NCBI RefSeq assembly: GCF_000372725.1
Contig: NW_005200011.1
Coordinates: forward strand, 682,023 to 746,022
Reading direction: 5' to 3'
Length of the DNA: 64,000 nucleotides
From: Emiliania huxleyi CCMP1516
Lineage: Eukaryota; Haptophyta; Isochrysidales; Noelaerhabdaceae
The notes below the pieces were generated by a model. That model had not been told where the DNA came from. It saw only the letters and a program-made list of their open reading frames with translations, and ran no database searches. Positions 22,168 through 33,650 of the stretch are shown piece by piece (positions within the stretch are counted from its first letter, which is position 1; every line of letters starts with the position of its first letter). The translations under genes were made by a program, and so were the position numbers.

Positions 22168-22673
22168 GAGCGGCGCCGTGGTGTGGGGGGTCCGTGTCTC
22201 AGGAGATACGTGATGCGTGTTCGTTCATTTATTGGGGGCTTTGAAGTTTGATACCTCCGGCGGGCTAATGCCCTTGAATAAGTTACATAATGACTGAATC
22301 CGCTGTGTTGCCCTCGAGATGCTGCCAAAAATATCTTTCCCTCCGACCCCCTTCGCCCTCGCACCTCCACGTCGCGCACGGAACCACGCGGTCCTCTGAG
22401 CTCTGTCCTCTCTCCCCTGGGCTCCTGCATGGAGTGCAGCATGGCAGGCCACGCCCACGGCGAGACCGCAGTCTTCCACAGAAAAGAAACAAAGCAGGCG
22501 TGGGAGGACGGCACGCCGCCACCACACAGGGACTTTAAGTCCACAATCTTTCCACTCGCGTTTGCTGTCTGTCCTCCCAGCGGAAATCCCGGCCGACTCC
22601 GCTGTGAACAGCGGGTTGTGCGTATACCAACCACTCGAAACAGCGTCGAGCTGTGGAAGAGAGCGGGTCGCTG

Positions 22674-23973
22674 ATGGACCTGCGTGGCAAGACAGTACGC
22701 GAGGTGGAGGCCGGCGCGCGGATCCGCGTTTGGTACGAGGAGGAGCAGGACGGCGGCGGTAAGGCCCGCGTCGCCTACCTCGGCACCACGTCAGCCTACT
22801 CCGCGGCCGAAGGGCTGAGGGTGCTGTTTGACGGGTACGACGAGAGCGAGCAGGAGGTTGTCGACGCGGCGGACGAGTGGGAGTGGGCGCCCGACCTGCT
22901 TGGCCCCTTTGACGCAGTGAGGCTCAAGCTGCGCGGTGTCGGCAGACCAAAGCCGCAACCGCCGGCGCCGCCCTCACCGCTCTTTCCTTAGCCTAAAAAA
23001 CGGACGCGACGCATCCGCGGTAAGGCCCGTAGGCGGGAGCGGTGGATGCGGGCAGGTCCGGCAAGAAGGCGCCGAACCCGCGCCAACCCCCCTTCCTTCT
23101 CTCATTGTGGTCAAACTTTAATTGATTGTTAATAGGCGCGGCTGCCCCGCGGCACCCCCAAGCCGCCTCTCGCTGCGGCGGCAGCCGAGCCGGCCGCTGC
23201 CGTGTCCGTGAGCACGCGAGGCACGAGAGCGGCATCCCACACTCCGCCGCCGCAGCCGCAGCCGCAGCCATCGCGCGCGTCGTCGAGGCGTGCCGCTGCC
23301 GCCGCCGCCGCCGCCGCCACCACCACCTCCGCCGCCGGAAGCAGCGCCGCCGACGCAGCGGGCGGCAAGGCAGCGCCGGCGCGGGCGGCGGCCGCACCGC
23401 CCGCGGGCAAGAGGCGGCGGAGAGGGGACCCGCAGACGGCGCCACAGCTCGCTCTCACACTGCTCGTCCGGCGGGGGGGCGTGGCTCTGCGGGCAGCAGA
23501 CGGGCACTTGGCAGCAGGCTCGGGCGCGAGGACCGCCATCTTCAGAGCGTGCCTTGCGTGTGAACAGGTACCGTGTGCCGAGGCGGCCGCTCTCGCCGGC
23601 GTCGTCCCGCTCACTGCTCCCGCGCCGCCGCCGACCGCCGCCGAAAAGTGCGAGAGACGCCATATGTACGAGCCACTGCGCCGCCCCTCACGGCATCCTG
23701 ACGCGGCTCTGCGCCGTGAATGTCAACAGGTACGGCGTCTGCCGCTTCTCCGGCCTGATCGCGCGGTGTGCCCCCGCCCCCTGCCCCGCCCCCCGATTAC
23801 GTCGCAAGTCCAAGCACACGCACGCTTGTGCTAGGTACCGCGACCCAGCCACCGGCGAGCGGTTCGGCTCGGTGGACGCCCTTCGACAGCTGAGGGCTGC
23901 TAAGGCCGCGGAGGCGGAGGCGGCCGCCAAGGCTGCCGCGGCCGCCTCCGCGCCAGCTGAGGTGGCGGCTTAG
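22674..23973 (+). CDS. Tudor-like plus YL1_C-domain protein (INO80/SWR1 subunit-like), 5' exons uncertain
   Basis: The 3' part is clear: exons 23568-23665, 23730-23765 and 23835-23973 join in frame to give VPCAEAAALAG...KCERRHMYGVCRFSG, then LIARYRDPATGERFGSVDAL. CRFSGLIARYRDPATG matches the YL1 C-terminal domain of VPS72/Swc2 and Ies6/INO80C, chromatin-remodelling subunits that handle H2A.Z. Upstream, 22674-22940 encodes a compact Tudor-like module (RIRVWYEEEQ...VLFDGYDESEQEVV..ADEWEW) and about 23150-23560 a Pro/Ala-rich linker with a KRRRR basic cluster. Introns end GTTAATAG, GTGAACAG, GTCAACAG and GCTAG, all before G. Whether the Tudor-like exon and the YL1_C exons are one gene depends on unsolved splice sites between 22940 and 23567. 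YL1_C call fairly strong, fusion moderate. Confidence 0.55.
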
Positions 23974-24564
23974 ATTTGGTTTATTTCAGCGGGGGCTTTT
24001 ATGGCATCAGAAACGCGCACGCTTCTCAAGCAGGCGCCGAGCCCGCAGTGCCTCACGGCTTTTTGTCTTGTCCTACGGCTTTACCGATTTAGTCCGTAGA
24101 CCGAAAAAATAAGAGAGTGTCACTCCAATGCTGGATGGATCAGTGACAGTGTGCGTGTGTGTGTACGTATTACGTATATGTGCTCACTGCTCAATGTGCA
24201 TGCTACGAGACCAGGCGAGGCTCCGCCAGAATGTCCGGCGGACGGCGCGTCGGCCGGACCCGACGACGTCGGCGTGCGTCGCGGCGTGCGGCGACGCTGA
24301 CGTCGAGGAGGGTGGTCTGCGAGTGCGCCGACGGCCGTAACCGACATTGGCGGCGGCTCGCGGTGCCCGCCATAGTGGTAGCAGCTGTCTCAGAGCGACA
24401 AAGTCAAAGAGCAGAGCGCTACTAAGCTCACCGCGTCGAAGCGGATAGTATCGAATTTATTTCAAAATCTGCAGGCGCGGAAAATTTTGAAGAAATTGTG
24501 CACGTGCGTGGCCTCTAGATTTTCATCAAGATCTTTCAAATTTGCGGTGTGGAGTTTTGGGGGG

Positions 24565-24647
24565 TCAGGGGTGGGTTAGGGTTAGGGTTATTAGGGTCTA
24601 GCAGGGTTAGGGTTAGGGTTATGAGGTTAGGGTGTTAGGGTTGGGCT
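24565..24647 (+). repeat. Interstitial telomere-like TTAGGG repeat
   Basis: Degenerate array of GGTTAGGGTTAGGGTTA units broken by variants (TTAGGGTCTAGCAGGG). No chromosome end here since genes follow on both sides. Confidence 0.85.
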
Positions 24648-26220
24648 CATAGTCTTGTTGTGTCTGTATATGCCAGCGTTGCAGGGTTCTGTCGCTGGGT
24701 GCTGGCCCCAAGACTCAGCCCCGCACGCTGACCACCGGACCACAATGCCGCCTCAAGGGCAGTCCAGCCACCTCTTACACGCGGCCGGCGCCCTCTCGCG
24801 GCAAAAGGGTCGAGCGAGCGGGCAGAGTCGCGCGGTGTCTGCGCACCCGCGTGCCGATGGGCGGCACACGCAACCGAGAGAGGCCCTGTCACGCCGCCAG
24901 TAGCGTTCCGCACTCCCCACGCCACCAAATGCCGCCTCAGGGCGCCGGGCTCGGCGGACCGGGCAGCGCGCGATGAGAGCATTGCGCCGGCCAAGGCATC
25001 GTCGCGGGCCCGTCGCGCGCTCAACCTGGCCAAGAAGAAGGAGGACAACTAGGCACCAGACAACTAGGCGCCTGAGACGGGTCTTCGAGCAGGAACGCAG
25101 GCCGTTCATGCTCGCCATCAAAGAGCTGCGTCCTCCGGCGGCCGCCTGCGCTAGAAGTGATCGGCGCCAGAGCCGGGAGGTGCGCGCGGTCGGTCGCGGG
25201 AGAGCGCAATGCGATGGCCTGAGCGAGGACGGCTGTGCGCCCGCGCATAAGCCGTGTCTGGGGAGGTGAACCTGAACGCGTCCAGTTGAGTGGTGGGATG
25301 TCGCGTGTGGAGGTGTTCGCCGCCTATATGCTCTATCCTGCGGCAAGACGGACGCGTTTTGACAATCAAAATCTACCTCAAAATTTGCGGCCGCCCCTCG
25401 AAATTTGCTGATCAAAATTTGCGGTGGCCCGGATCGAAACCTGTGCTTTGGCGCGTTGTGGCCCACACTGTCGCTTATACGCCTACCATAAACCCACGAT
25501 AAGACTGCGCGACGCTGCGGATCAGCCCCAGTGCCCCTCCCAACCGTACAAAGGCTGCGGTGATTGATAGTATACACAAGCAACCCAAACACGTCGAAAG
25601 AAGTACACAGGTCGACGCTCGACACACCCACCATGGCTCGGATGTTGCTGGTGACGGAGCAGTGTCGTGACGGGGTGGTCACGGCAGGGGCCACCGCTCG
25701 CGCACACGTCGAAGGCGCGACCTGAGAGGAAGGGAACATTAAGTTCTTATGCCGTACCATCTGCCCTGGGTCGCTCGGCCACTCTCGTTGAAGCTTGGGC
25801 TCGACCCTTCCGCCGCTGCCGAGCCTACTCACACAGCGCGAGAACGACGCTGTTAGGTGGGTGGGTGCGTGATGCGCGTCGATCCGACGGCCGGTACGGG
25901 TGGCGAGGTGATGAGTGACGCCGGTACGATCATCGGGGTCCACTTTCCCGGTCGCAGGCTGCGATTGTTCACGTTTTGCGATGACCAGCGAAGCGAGTGC
26001 CTCGCTGGTCGTCGCAAAACGCCGGCCTGGGCGCGGTTCTTCGCTGCGCTCAGGTCCCGCTCGCATTCAGCAGTGTAAGACGGCTCTCTGCCTAGACGGA
26101 GGGCGCGTGTGGGATGCAGAAGTGTCGCAGGTACAGCTCCACATCGGTTTGTACGCCAAGAGCTCTTATCGTGGGTTTCTGGTAGCCCCGTACGACAGTG
26201 TGAAAGACTAGAGCCGTAAC
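24648..26220. other. Gene-poor stretch; one long unconvincing frame
   Basis: A 437-codon open frame runs on the minus strand (26066-24753), but it has no recognisable domain and the composition expected of chance frames in GC-rich DNA. 25360-25440 repeats AAATTTGC-type motifs near an AT-rich patch. I cannot support a gene; possibly decayed repeat sequence. Confidence 0.35.
25973..26020. repeat. Perfect-stem hairpin
   Basis: GTTTTGCGATGACCAGCGA (25973-25991) pairs with 26002-26020 over 18 of 19 bases with a 10-base loop. Role unknown; could be part of a mobile element. Confidence 0.6.
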
Positions 26221-26385
26221 GACCCGGCGCTAAAACCCGGCGCTAAAACCCGAAGGGGGCATACGTTAGGACGGGTTAGTGCCGGGTTAGCGTCGGGTTA
26301 TGGTAACCCGTTCTAACCCGTGCTGACCCGTGCTGGGTTAGTGTGGCTTAACCCGGTGGAACCCACGCGGCTAACCCGCGCTTAC
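26221..26385. repeat. TAACCCG/CGGGTTA-rich degenerate repeat
   Basis: At least a dozen AACCCG, CTAACCCG and CGGGTTAG motifs in both orientations within 165 bp, resembling decayed telomeric repeat but with a CG in the unit. Confidence 0.6.
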
Positions 26386-26585
26386 TGACTGACTCGCACC
26401 TACAAAATCGCTGTCAACCCAGCCACGTATCTTACCCCTCTCTCCGCGAACGCTGCGTGACTAGTGTCTCGCTTCTCCTGCAGGAGGCCCCGACGTACGG
26501 CTCTCTCTGAACTGTTGAGTAAGCAGACGAGACAGCACCGCGACTCTTTGGTCTCTCGAGAGGCGAACTCAACGGCAGCACCGCG

Positions 26586-27774
26586 TCACACTCCCCGCAA
26601 GCCCAGCCGCTCGCACGCCGCACGGTACTCGGCGAGCGCCGCCGCCTCCTCAGGCGACGCCTCCTCCTCCTCCCCGCCTGGCCCTGGGCGTGGCTCGGCC
26701 AAACGGACGCAGAAGACGAGCGTAGCTGCCGCCGCGCCGCCGCACGCGGGCTCGGGCGGCTTCTTCTCGTCTGGGTCGCAATCCCGCCCGCTCTCTCCCT
26801 CGCTCGCTCGACCGCTCTCCGAGTCGCCCTCTCGCCCGCTCCCTCGCCCGCTCCCTTGGAGCTGCGCCGATATCTCCTCGCACTCAAAGTCTGCCGCGAG
26901 CGCCTGTTCGTGGTGCAACCGGCTGAGGGGAGGAGCGAGCGGCGGAGTTCGCACCAGCCTGGCCGCCTCGCGCCTCGAGTAGCCAGCGCTCGTCGCCGCC
27001 GCGCCGGGTGTGCGAGAGCAGCACCGTCGCGCCGGGCGAGGCGGCGCACAGCTGGCCTGGCGGTGGCGGTTGGTGCAGCGTCAGGGTGTGAATACAGAGT
27101 CGTGTCGTGGCTTGAGTGAAAGGGGAAATAGCAGGGGCCGCTCTGCATCTAGGACAGCTGGCGGAGCGTCGTGGTGAGCTGCGGCAGGCTCTGCACGAAG
27201 GCGGTGATGTCGGCGCCGAGGATGATATCGAGGGAGGACGGCTCGAGCAGAAAAGGCGGCAGCGGGCAGCCCCACTCCAGCTCCACGGCGGAGCAGCAGT
27301 CGGCGACGCCGTTCGCCGCGGCGTTCCGACGGAGCAGCGGCAGAAGCGGCGCAAGGTCGGTCAGCTGCACGCTCGAGGCGCCGCACCGCGCCGCGAGGAT
27401 GCCGCACGCCCCTGCAGAGGGAGCGGCGGCGCGGGAGGCGGAGGGCGGCGGCGTGGGAGGAGGGGGCGGAGGCGGCGTCGGGTCGGCGGAGACGGCAGTG
27501 GCGCACCGCAGCCGGCGCCGAGCTCCAGCACGCGCTTGCCTCGCCAGTGGCCAACCCCGGTGGGGAAGGCGGCGCATGGGCGCTGCATCAGCTCGCATAG
27601 GACCACCGCAGCGACCCAGACCGACGACTGCATGCTCTCCTCGGCGCACGTCTCGCCGCTACTCTGTTCGAGCGTGAGTGTGACGCCCGATGGCTGTAGC
27701 TCGAGCAGGGCGGGGATGAGGTGCCGCTCGCTGTAGCTGGCGGCGGAGTCGCTGCTGAAGGAAGTGCGCATCAT
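26586..27774 (-). CDS. METTL21-type (Methyltransf_16) protein methyltransferase
   Basis: Minus-strand exons 27774-27507, 27411-27163, 27056-26972 and 26922-26586 join exactly to 312 residues. Class-I SAM-dependent methyltransferase; relatives methylate lysines of translation factors and chaperones. VWVAAVVLCELMQ and the SAM-binding glycine motif VLELGAGCGACGILAA (formed across intron 1) are followed by QLTDLAPLLPLLRRNAAANG (acidic post-I loop), LEWGCPLP, and LDIILGADI, the usual place of the DxxY-like motif. C-terminal half has ATVLLSHTRR and a long acidic/Ser insertion (about residues 225-270) before ATLVFCVRLAEPRP. Intron 1 is GT-AG; introns 2 and 3 are GC-AG. Intron 2 is bounded by GCCAGCTGT on both sides. 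Substrate unknown. Confidence 0.85.
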
Positions 27775-28240
27775 ATCTAAAGATATATTGCTCCCCCGTT
27801 GTCCGCCGTTTACCCGTGACCAGCGGAATTCGCGGACCCGAGGAGTCTCGCTCGAGCTTGAGCTGGCGAACCATCATGCCGCTCTCGGCACAGCAGAAAC
27901 GCGAGCGCCGCACCGCGAAGCGCGCTGCCGAGGCTCAGGACGCGGCTCGCGGGCAGCGCAACCGCCCGGCGCCGAGCCGGTGCTAGGCCGCCTCCGCTGC
28001 GCCTGCTTCCTTGCGCGCCGCTGGACGTCGGCCGAGAAGACCGCTTCCCTCTGGGGACCCGACTCCGCGAAGATCGCGCGCGCGTCGTGAGTGGCGGCGC
28101 GCGCGCGATCTCCGTTCCCGGGCACGCCGGTCGCAGTCATGGGCTCCCAGGCTCAAAAGCGCTCCCGTCAACAGCGAGCGAGCGCCGCCGCTGCTCCTCC
28201 TCCCGCCGCCGCTCACCGAGACTCGGTGCCGCCGTTGTCT

Positions 28241-28275
<35 letters not shown>

Positions 28276-28728
28276 TCGCGCCTCGCCTCCGTCACCGCCG
28301 CCCTCCATCTCGCAGCGGCGCGTCCCTCTGATGGCGCGGGCGCCTCGCTCACCGGCGCCTCGCCGCCGCCCCCCCCCCTTCTCGCGCCGCTCCGCTCGTG
28401 GCCGCCGCCTCCCCTGTCAATCCCGCCGCCTCCCCTGTCATCCCGCCGCCCGCACCACCGCCGCCACCGCCTCGCGCCTCGCCGCCGCCGCCACCGACCG
28501 CCCTCTCCCACCTACGGCGCCGCTCTGAGCGCGGTGCAGGGGGCGAGCCCCCGCGGCGCAGCCTCACCGCAGCGCACTGCGCTCTCCGCGCCCCTGACGA
28601 TTAGTGAGGAGGTGGTGTTGCACAGCATGGAGCTCGGCGAGCGTTTAGCGAGCCCCTCACCTAGTGCATACATACATGTGTTGTGATCTAGGTCCGCGGC
28701 GAGAAGAACCGAGTCCTCGCCGGGCCGG
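27775..28728 (+). other. Possible small divergent gene; Pro/Ala low-complexity coding-like DNA
   Basis: Starts about 100 bp from the methyltransferase start, on the other strand. ATG 27876 opens MPLSAQQKRERRTAKRAAEA..., ending at a TAG that is also an AG|G acceptor (27987), so a spliced gene is possible. Beyond 28090 several overlapping frames are Pro- and Arg-rich over CCG repeats (28230-28500). I cannot choose a frame; weak support for a gene. Confidence 0.3.
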
Positions 28729-28736
28729 GGGGCGGG

Positions 28737-29601
28737 TTGGGCTCAACAAGGTTTGCCTCTCGCACCCCGTCTGTTTTCCTTTCCTTTTTTCTCTGCAACA
28801 CCCTCTCTTTTCCTCTCTATGTTCCGGGGACAACTCCGTGGAAATCGTCAAATTTTGGGCCCCCGCTGAGTGAGCCGAGTCTGAGGCTGGTTTGGGCCCA
28901 AAATCAGCCAAAATTTAGGCCAAATCGGCAAAATGCCGGGAATTTCGCGGAGAACCCGTGTATACCTGGAACTTACCCTGCGACCGCCTCGGTATTTTGT
29001 CGATTTCCTCAATTTTGCCTCAGATTTTGCCCCAGACCAGCTCTCAGACTCACTCAGGGAAACTCGCGAGTTTCCAGAATGGAGCAGGTGTATTCTTTTT
29101 TTGCTTGGGCGGCCCTGATGCCGGGGTAGGTAGGTAGGGTCTGGGCCCTCCCGTCGGGTTTTTCCCTCTTCCACGCTGGAATTTTCACAGCATAAAAAGA
29201 AATTTTCCCGCGGAAATCACGATGTCAACCCTCCCCAAATGGGTGATCTGATGCTTGTAGGGCTTGAGAGTGGCCTGCCATGTCACAAGCAGGACTGTGG
29301 TTGCAGGAGAGTACCACCAACCATCACTCTAGTTGGTATAGTACCCCACCTTCACCCCTCCCATGATTTCTTTTTTAGTTTCCCATAAGTAAGGTAGGTA
29401 GGTAGGTAGGTAGGTAGGGGCACCGCAGGGGCCGGTCAGGTTTTTCCAGAATTTCAGCATCAGGGCCGCCCAAGCAAAAAAAGAATACACCTGAATGGAG
29501 CACCAAACACCCTCTGCTTTCCCTGGAAATTTCCGGAAACGCAAAGTGCTGGGGACCCTCTGTTTTCCTTTTGGTTTTCCGGAAAACCTTGTTGAGCCCA
29601 A
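28737..29601. mobile_element. Non-autonomous DNA transposon with 8-bp target duplication, interrupted by a second element
   Basis: Terminal inverted repeats TTGGGCTCAACAAGGTTT at 28737-28754 and, complementary, 29584-29601. Flanked by an 8-bp direct repeat GGGGCGGG (28729-28736 and 29602-29609). Without the nested element it is about 450 bp and non-coding. An 8-bp duplication fits hAT-like or related superfamilies. Confidence 0.7.
29086..29492. mobile_element. MITE with long TIRs and 9-bp target duplication (Mutator-like), nested
   Basis: 407 bp. Left end AGGTGTATTCTTTTTTTGCT and its perfect complement at the right end; the TIR match is about 36 bp. GAATGGAGC flanks both ends (29077-29085, 29493-29501), a 9-bp duplication typical of Mutator-like elements. 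Inside lie (GTAG)n tracts near each end and no open frame. A diverged relative lies inverted at 51569-52068. Confidence 0.85.
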
Positions 29602-29609
29602 GGGGCGGG

Positions 29610-31819
29610 GTGGGGTCGTACCCAGGTACTAGATTTGGTTCGTGGTTTGGTGACTGCCACCCCTTTGGATACTCTCTTTGCCTGCTTCCAGAAGCCGGGA
29701 GTGAATCGTCGTCTCGAGGCTCGCGTTGATTCGTTGATTGATTTTATACTATCGCGAGGTTCTCGAGGTGGATATCCTTTGGCCGCGTTGGGTAGCGAGT
29801 CCCTAGCGAGGATTGGTGTAACCCGAGCCACGGAGGCGTGTTTTCTGACGGCCGACCGTCAGTGCACGGAGTTGCCCCCTGACTGAGCCTGAGGGAGGGT
29901 GTAGAGGATGTAGAGTGTAGAGCACTTTAGAGCTGTAGAGATGTAGAGCGCTGTAGAGCTGTAGAGCTCTACATCCGCCGCGTGACGAACTGCCTGCGTT
30001 GTAGAGCGATGTAGTGGCACATCAGGTTGCCCCTTCTCCGACTGCCCCGGCTAGTTCACGAGTTTCGCGGGAGTGACCCCATGCGTCAAACCCGAGACCT
30101 AGCGCGGGTGGGTTGGAGGGGGCTCGCTGCAGGGAAGGGCGGTGTAAGTAGCCGATCCCCGTAGTCCGCCCCGCTCCTCCCCATCGGGCCGCATAAGCGG
30201 CCACGCCTCGCAGATTCGTTTCTCGCGCCTGGGTCAGGCGCGCGGGGCATCCCCCGGGTCGCTCGACCAGCGATCCGAAGAGTGGCCGCTATGCGAGGAA
30301 AGGAGCGGGGCCCTCGATGCCTCTGTCCGGCCCTCCGAGGGGGGGAAGGGAATTGCGGGGTCCCCACGGGCGCCTCAGTTCGGCCCTCCCGAGGGGGGGA
30401 GGGGAGCAAGGGGGTGGGGGGATCGGGGCGGTGGGGGAGGGGTCTCGGATTTCGTGTGGCTAATACTTGCCTTTCGGGGAGGGGCCTCGGGAAAGGCGCG
30501 CGCGCATGCAGCCCTACGTAATCCCATCCTCCCTCGAGGCAGCGAGTAGGCAGCGAGAGGAGGTCTCGAGCGCCTATGAAGGTATGTGAGATGGTGATGG
30601 GAATGGGCGGTCGGTCGGTCGGTCGGTCGGGCGGGCGGGCGGGCGGGCAAGCGGGGAGAGGCGGGCGGGCGGGGCGGAGCGGGCGGGCGGGGTGATCGGA
30701 GAAATCGTAGCCACAATCAGCAGCAGCGGAGCAGCAGCAGCAGCAGCAGCAGCTGCAGCAGCAAGCAGCAGCCTGCCGCAGATTGCTGCCGTTGTCAGCG
30801 CCGCGATCCGCCGCCGCGCCGCCGCGCCGCCGCCGCCTGCGCTCGCCGCCTTTACACTATGAAGAGAGAGAGAGAGGCTGACAAGCTGCCGAGCCCAAAT
30901 CACTGTGAGAGTCGTGATTTCTTGTTGGTTTTCAAAAATCTCTCTGATGATGATGAAGATATCTCCGAGTTGCGTCAGATGCTGCAGATTGAAGGTAGGA
31001 GTACGGGTGTGGAGCCCATGGAGCTTGGCCTGTACGCCATATTCTCGAATATCTTTGAGAATATAGAGGGCCGAGCGCACTTTCGTATTCGAGAATATTC
31101 TCGAGAACATAGATGCCCCAGCCGGCTTCCCCCTCAAGAATATACGAGCTTTCCGCAGCCCTTGACCTTGTAGACCTCGAATCCAAAGATACTCTTAATA
31201 TTCTTGACGTCCGCTGCGGCGTCTAAAACGGTCTTGACGAACAGTAGAGGTTTCGGGTCGATGCCGACTGAACTCTTTAAGTTTTGGAGGTTCTGAGCGG
31301 GTTTGGGAGCGACTTTTGGCACTTTGGAGCGCGGGTTTTGGGCCTCCGTTACCTGCCGCGTGGCAAAAATATTCTCAATATTCGAGAACATTCTCGAGAA
31401 TATAGTATATAGAGGGCCCAGAGAGAATATGATGCAAAGAATATAGATAGCCTATGCAGAGAAAAGCGCGTACAGGCCAACATGGAGCACAATTCAGTTG
31501 GTTAATAAAAATCTCTCTCTCTCTCTCACAATTCTCATTTTTTTGTCGTGAGAAACATTGTCCCACTCGCTGCTGAATTCGCACGGCAGTTGTGCCTTTT
31601 GTGGTGCCAGTCCATGCCAATCTGCTGTGAGAGGGCCTTGCGTTGTTAATTCTTCACAAACTATATCTCAACCCCCCCCCGCGCGCCGCGGGGGGGGACG
31701 GGCGAGGCCCAGATGCGGATCCAGAAAACGCAGACCCGAACAGTGCACATGTAGCCTCTGCATGGGGGCATGGCGCCACGCCCACGGCACCACCGCACTT
31801 GCCACTGCATTTCGCTGTG
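29610..31819. other. Gene-poor region with simple repeats and palindromes
   Basis: TGTAGAG heptamer repeats at about 29896-30015; (GGTC)n/(GGGC)n at about 30607-30690; (CAG)n at about 30718-30770; (GA)n near 30861. Palindromic TTCTCGAGAA blocks with alternating TTC/GAA at about 31028-31112 and 31376-31400. A 30-base block at about 30919-30945 (TTTCTTGTTGG, AAAAATCTCTCT) matches one inside the 51.8-kb MITE. No gene supported. Confidence 0.5.
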
Positions 31820-33650
31820 CCCGATCCCGATCATCTGGCCCGCTGGGTGTGCTTCTTAGCCCCCCGGCCCTGGATGTGAGGCTGCTAATAACTGCCCACT
31901 CCAAGTGCTCCAAGTGCTGTCCGAGAGGGATCAGGAAGCTGCGGCGGCGGGCGAAAAGGCGGTCCTGGCGGAACTTAGGGCGATCGGCCTGTCGCTCGCA
32001 GCCAGCGCCGGCGTGCTCAGGCCAGTGCAGGCACGGGAAGTACGGGGCCTGGCCAGACGACTAGTTGGCTCGACAGACCTCTTCTTGAGCAGGTGTTCCG
32101 GTGGAGGGGGGGAGGACTACCTCGTCAACGACATTGCACCGGGACCGACGTCGTCGGGGGGGCAGGCGATGATGGCATGCGTCTGCTGTGTGAAGAAGCG
32201 AGTGGCATCGGCGGGCCCGCTGTCTGAACACAACTCGGCCTTCGATATTCGGGCAGAGTGCGGGAGCGGATCGAGGGAGATCGGGTGAACGAGGAAGCGA
32301 CGCGACTGATAGACAGCCTGCGACCTAGCGGAGCGCGAGGGGGAGGAGAGGCGAGGCCAGCGGCGAGCCCGGGCCCTGCCCCCCTTCCTCCTCGGGGGGA
32401 AGCAAGGGCTAGATCCCCCCCCCGGAGCGCGGTGAAGCGTGAACGATCGGCGCGTGGAGCCGCGGCTGGAGAGGCCGCAGGGTCGTGGGGCCGCCCCCGA
32501 GGCTCCACACCAGGCGTCGCGGCCGCCAGTACCGCCACCGTACCCGCCCCCCCCACCTCCGCCTCCGCCCCCGCCGTTGGGACGACCGCAGGGTCAAGGG
32601 GCCGCCCCTGAGGCTCCACACCAGGCGTTACGGCCGCCAGTGCCGCCACCGTACCCGCCCCCCCCACCGCCGCCTCCGCCCCCGCCGCCGGCGTGGCCGT
32701 CACCGTACGGACCCGCACAGAACTTGGGGGATCTGGAGCCGCCCCGCCGGAGGCTGGAGAACCCGAGGGAGGGGACCGAGGGGGGGGGGATGCCGTGGGG
32801 GGAGACAGCGAACTGGAAGGCCGGGACCGGAGGGCCCCGGGTGAGACCTGGAGTCAACTGTCGGAGGGGGGTGAGAGTTGAGCTAGCTCGGCCCCTGCGA
32901 GTGGGGTCGGGACATACGAGCTCACCGGGGGTAGACCCGCCGCGGCGGCAGCCGGACCACCGTGATCTGCGACAAGGAGGGCCACGCCTCCCCGAGCTCG
33001 ATGAGGGGCCAGCGGAGGGGAGGGGCGAGCCGAGGACGATAGAGAGGCCGCGGATGCGGGCGCGACTCGTCGACCAGGGAGAGCCGGCCCGACCTCCCTG
33101 GGCGGGGAGGCGACGCGACCCTATGCCACCGCCCTCGCCCGGGGAAACCTCGGCCGGGCCGTCGACACTCTCGGAACCGGTGGAGCCGGGAGAAGCCGGC
33201 GAAGACGAAAGGCGGCAGCGGAGAAACCGAGACCAACAACGAGGGAAACGACCACACCGGCCGCGTCGCATGACGCTCGGGCCTCGGCAAGCGAACAAGA
33301 GAGTGAATCGGGGAGAACCGGATCCCCGGGAGGATGGAAGGTGGAGCTCCGGGACCGAGGACTAAGCAAGTGTCTGTGTTTGGGCGTGGTGTACCGTGTA
33401 ATGTCCACTAGCTCCGAGTAGAGGGGGCGTCCTGCAGTTAAGGGGAAACCCGGTATCTAGATGCGCGGGTCCAACCCTCGGAGAACCGTGTTTACTTTAT
33501 GGCCCTTCCCCTGCGAACGCGCACCCCCCAGGGCTAGGGCTCTCTAGCCCGTAACCCGATCCCGATCATCTGGCCCGCTGGGTGCGCTTCTTAGCTCCCC
33601 GGCCCTGGATGTGAGGTTACTAACTGCACTCCAAGTGCTCCAAGTGCTGT
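31820..33650 (+). repeat. 1.8-kb unit bounded by about 97-bp direct repeats, with a Pro-rich open frame
   Basis: Sequence from CCGATCCCGATCATCTGG to CTCCAAGTGCTCCAAGTGCT occurs at about 31820-31920 and again, about 90% identical, at 33555-33650. Between them lie a short frame (31905-32288) and a 308-codon frame (32439-33365) with an internal 122-bp tandem duplication that encodes two copies of GAAPEAPHQA followed by PPVPPPYPPP and a proline run, then an Arg/Pro/Gly-rich charged tail. No enzyme, capsid or polymerase motif is visible, so I do not assign an element class; a segmental duplication is equally possible. Confidence 0.5.

Noticed and set aside
24753-26066. 437-codon minus-strand frame
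   Set aside because: No domain, odd composition, and it crosses a hairpin and AT-rich repeats; long chance frames are common at this GC.
31820-33650. Terminal-repeat retroelement
   Set aside because: The direct repeats lack clear TG...CA ends and primer site and no polymerase, integrase or capsid motif is visible; left unclassified.
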